Positions 61,668 through 64,000 of a DNA stretch of 64,000 nucleotides are shown in pieces. Within the stretch, counting starts at the first letter, position 1; every line of letters begins with the position of its first letter. The position numbers were made by a program, and so were the translations under genes. The stretch comes from Rhynchopus sp. YZ270_cl-10 (lineage: Eukaryota > Euglenozoa > Diplonemea > Diplonemida > Diplonemidae), in the NCBI GenBank assembly GCA_964035575.1, contig OZ037933.1, forward strand, positions 62,001 to 126,000, read 5' to 3'. Under the pieces are notes generated by a model. The model saw nothing but the letters and a program-made list of their open reading frames with translations. It was not told the origin of the DNA and did no database searches.

Positions 61668-61690
61668 CCCGGCGCGCGAAGCGCGCCGGG
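61668..61690. repeat. GAA-loop palindrome CCCGGCGCGC-GAA-GCGCGCCGGG
   Basis: Perfect 10-bp stem of pure G/C, followed about 40 nt later by AAAAAAATTTTTTGGGG, as near 32961 and 50960. 61691-62340 otherwise has only a P-like fragment at 62070. Confidence 0.8.
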
Positions 61691-62345
61691 CTCGACCTGT
61701 ATTGTGTTAAGCACTAGTAAAAAAATTTTTTGGGGGGGAAAAAAAAACTCGTCCGCCCCCTTCGAAAACACCGGAAGAACGCGGAAACCCTGGTCATCTT
61801 AGGGGAAAAAAAAGATCGGGTCTTTGTTTGTGCGCTCAAAGCGGGGTGTAACAAAAAACAGGTGGAAAAGGAAAAAAAAAAGGGATGTAAACTGCAATTG
61901 GGTATTTTGTTGAATCAAAGTAAACCAAAAAACAGACAATTACAACTTTTTTTTTTTTTTTTTGCTTTTTTCCCGTTTTGTTTGCCCCAAAAAAGCGCTG
62001 TCTCCAATCTTTTCTAGTAGTGAACAACTAAAAGATGTTGTTTTAAAAAAAAAAAAAAAAAATGAAACTTGAAAATACAAAGTACTCTATTGTGACAATG
62101 TACCTATAAAAATTTGTAAAAAAAAGATGCATGTATCTCTTCTCCTGCACACAAAAACTCTTTTTTTTTTCACAAAAACAAAACTGGGTTCTTTTGAACG
62201 ATTTAAGGAAAGAAAGGAGGGAATGTCATTGCTTCATTGAAACATAACACAGCGCGTGAAGATCTTTTTAAGCTACATTGACGCGCGCCCAGTATTTGAA
62301 CGGGGAAGAAGAACGGGGGGGGGGTTGGATGGGTTTTTATGAAGT

Positions 62346-62417
62346 TGGTGCGCTCCTGAAAACCCCATTATGCGTAGTTGTTGCGTACTTGGTATTTTTT
62401 TTATTTCAGGAGCACCA
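62346..62417. mobile_element. Short copy of the GCGTAC MITE
   Basis: GTGCGCTCCTGAAAACCCCA then TTATGCGTAGTTGTTGCGTA ... TATTTCAGGAGCACCAG. Same ends as 5492-5662, with an inner deletion. Confidence 0.65.
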
Positions 62418-62438
62418 GAAGTTGTTTTCATTTTTCTT

Positions 62439-62505
62439 TGATAAATTGTTTGGAGTAGTGTAGTTGCCTCGGGTTGTGTTGCCACAGTTTGTGCAATCTC
62501 CACTG
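62439..62505 (+). repeat. Hb module
   Basis: GATAAATTGTTTGGAGTAGT, GTAGTTGCCTCGGGTTGTGT, TGCCACAGTTTGTGCAATCT, CCACTG. Stems as at 19317-19380. Confidence 0.55.
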
Positions 62506-62676
62506 TCTTTTTTCTTAGCTTTGCGCTCTTGTTTGGAGGAGAGATGGAATATACCCCTCCATTCAATACACTGTTATTATGCCCTTTTGCAAAAATCAGT
62601 AAAATACGCCCACAGGTTTTGCGGGGGTTTTTTTTACAGTGTTGTTCTAGGGGAAATCTTACAAATCTTTTTTACT

Positions 62677-62770
62677 TGAAATACCAAAAAGCCCTCTCGT
62701 GAACAGCGTACTTTAGAGCAAGGGTTGACCCCCCAACCAGGCTGTTCTACAAATCCATTTTGGTTGACAT
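62677..62770 (+). repeat. P module, diverged
   Basis: CTTGAAATACCAAAAAGCCC, TCTCGTGAACAGCGTACTTT, then GTTGACCCCCCAACCAGGCT and AATCCATTTTGGTTGACATT. Confidence 0.5.
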
Positions 62771-62867
62771 TCACGATCTGAAGAGAAAAAAAACAAAAAT
62801 GGTATCGTATTGTGCGCTAGGTCGTCAGATGGCTGTTCACGTTGGGTTCTTTTTGATCACCCTGCGC

Positions 62868-62972
62868 ACTTTGTGCACGAAAAAAAAAAAATACAGGAAT
62901 ACCCTATATTGCGTACTTGTTGCGTACTTAGTGCGTAGTTGTTGCGTACTTGGTATTTTTTATTTCTGGAGT
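62868..62972. mobile_element. Third GCGTAC MITE copy
   Basis: GCGCACTTTGTGCACG, an A-run, TACAGGAATACCCTATATTG, CGTACTTGTTGCGTACTTAG as at 5550-5650, ending TTTCTGGAGTACCAG. The left end is altered. Confidence 0.5.
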
Positions 62973-63187
62973 ACCAGTTTCTTTCTTTTGTTTTTGTGTT
63001 TGCACTAAAGTTTTGTGAGCTTTGGTGCAAACCCGAGAATATGGCTGATCGCAGCAGAGAGACAGGACAGAACCATCACACGGGTCAGGTTGTAGAGTTG
63101 CGGATTCATGGACAGGCCGGAGATCTGTGAGGTTGTGTGGTGCAGTTTTTGTGACGAAGCTTCTCCATGGGGATGTGTGAGTTGCAA

Positions 63188-63262
63188 TGAACGTATTTTC
63201 ATCATATGCAATAAATTGATAGTATATGGTGAGGGATCAACAAAAATGGTCCCATCTTTCGG
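63188..63262 (+). repeat. Partial third copy of the 24570/24959 direct repeat
   Basis: ATTTTCATCATATGCAATAA, TTGATAGTATATGGTGAGGG, ATCAACAAAAATGGTCCCAT. Confidence 0.65.
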
Positions 63263-63530
63263 CGCATGTTTTGCAAAACGTAGAAGAGAATCGTAAAATG
63301 CTTCGTGCACAAGTTGAATGAAACAAAAAAGCTGAGAGGTGAATCCTACCCTTCCATACGTATCACTACGTACTTTTTTTCAGAAACAGGCCGGCTTGAA
63401 GCCCTGTCCCGATATCACAAATCAGAAAACGCCTGATATGAAAACGCCTGTTTCCCGAAAAAAAGCTCGTTAAAAAAATCCTTAGAAAAAAAAAACCAGA
63501 AATACACCACCCACCCCCCTTGAAACACAC

Positions 63531-63713
63531 CTTGTTTGGCCCCTCCAGCTCCTTGAGCAGCTTTGCAGCTAGGTCGAGCACCTTGCTCGTGAGGACCAGT
63601 TTCTCCTTCTTGAGCTTCGAGCGAGAGTCGCCACTCTCAAGGCGGTCGGACACCACCACGATGCGGAGGTGTATGTTGAGCTGTGTGGCGTGTGTTTGCA
63701 ATGAAGTATGCTG
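63531..63713 (-). CDS. Probable internal exon of a coiled-coil protein, 61 codons
   Basis: Minus strand: acceptor CACTACAG before CAGCATACT, donor AAG/GTGTGT at 63530; the 183 nt between is open and phase 0 at both ends. It encodes QHTSLQTHATQLNIHLRIVV ... RSKLKKEKLVLTSKVLDLAA then KLLKELEGPNK, a charged heptad-like helix. There is no start codon in frame, which is why an exon is preferred over a single-exon gene. Upstream and downstream exons were not found with confidence. Function unknown. 63714-64000 shows nothing else. Confidence 0.4.
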
Positions 63714-64000
63714 CTGTAGTGCCTTACAGCCACTTCTCTTCCTACCCCCCGCCTCTCTGGGGGCACTTTAGGGGAAAACTTTTGTTTTGTGCGTAAAGTG
63801 TGTAATATGATGTGGTGATATTTTTACTGCAATACGCTCCCACTGACTACCTGTGAAGAGGGAAACCTCTTTGAGGCCAAAAAAGAGGATAGTTGAAACG
63901 TCCTAAAACAACTGGTCTGCACCGTAGAGAGAACAGAGGCGAGGTTCACAACCGATTCCGCAAATCACGCTACCTCGTTTATACCCCCAGCCTTAACGGC

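Overview
The window is nuclear DNA of a eukaryote, most likely a single-celled protist, though I cannot name the species. The evidence is spliceosomal GT-AG introns that complete a recognisable protein (AP-3 mu, 45-nt intron), eukaryote-only families (AP-3 mu, a Cyp40-like cyclophilin-TPR protein, sepiapterin reductase-like SDR, CUB-like surface proteins), poly(A) signals, and a rich set of eukaryotic transposons. Genes are compact and GC-richer; the long spaces between them are AT-rich, packed with homopolymer runs and small repeats. No rRNA gene, convincing tRNA gene or CRISPR array was seen.

Layout: 1-1669 is the 5' part of a minus-strand secreted CUB-like protein. 1.7-14.2 kb has no convincing gene; it holds short hairpin modules that recur all over the window in one orientation, foldback/MITE elements, and a ~2-kb element with 190-bp inverted ends (11.1-13.1 kb). 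14.3-28.3 kb is the main gene block, nearly all on the minus strand: a second CUB-like protein with a transmembrane tail (14.3-17.1), a small ORF (17.6-18.0), AP-3 mu (20.6-21.9), a three-exon coiled-coil/basic protein (22.9-24.1), a ubiquitin-like/beta-propeller protein (25.8-27.0) and a sepiapterin-reductase-like SDR (27.5-28.2). 28.6-30.05 kb is an apparently intact Tc1/mariner-type D37E transposon whose paralogous empty site lies at ~36.4 kb. 30.56-41.8 kb is a huge inverted repeat: two ~3.4-kb arms, practically identical, around a 3.7-kb centre of transposon debris; one arm carries a later 508-bp insertion. A 5'-truncated non-LTR retrotransposon (41.8-44.96) abuts the right arm. 46.4-48.7 kb has two minus-strand membrane-protein genes, 48.8-50.3 kb a satellite mosaic enclosed by 20-bp inverted ends, 51.9-53.2 kb the cyclophilin-TPR gene, 53.9-54.8 kb a hAT-like element with a perfect 8-bp target duplication and a paralogous empty site at 60.47 kb, and 58-60.1 kb a set of 5- and 9-bp satellites around an inverted repeat. 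The last 3.9 kb holds module copies and one probable internal exon.

The host genes do not form an obvious pathway. AP-3 mu serves endosomal/lysosomal sorting; the two CUB-like genes are paralogues likely made for the cell surface or secretion; the rest are housekeeping or unknown. What stands out is the repeat biology: nested insertions that can be ordered in time from empty sites and target duplications, tandem arrays living inside inverted-end elements, and a set of same-strand hairpin modules, one of which shows compensatory base changes.
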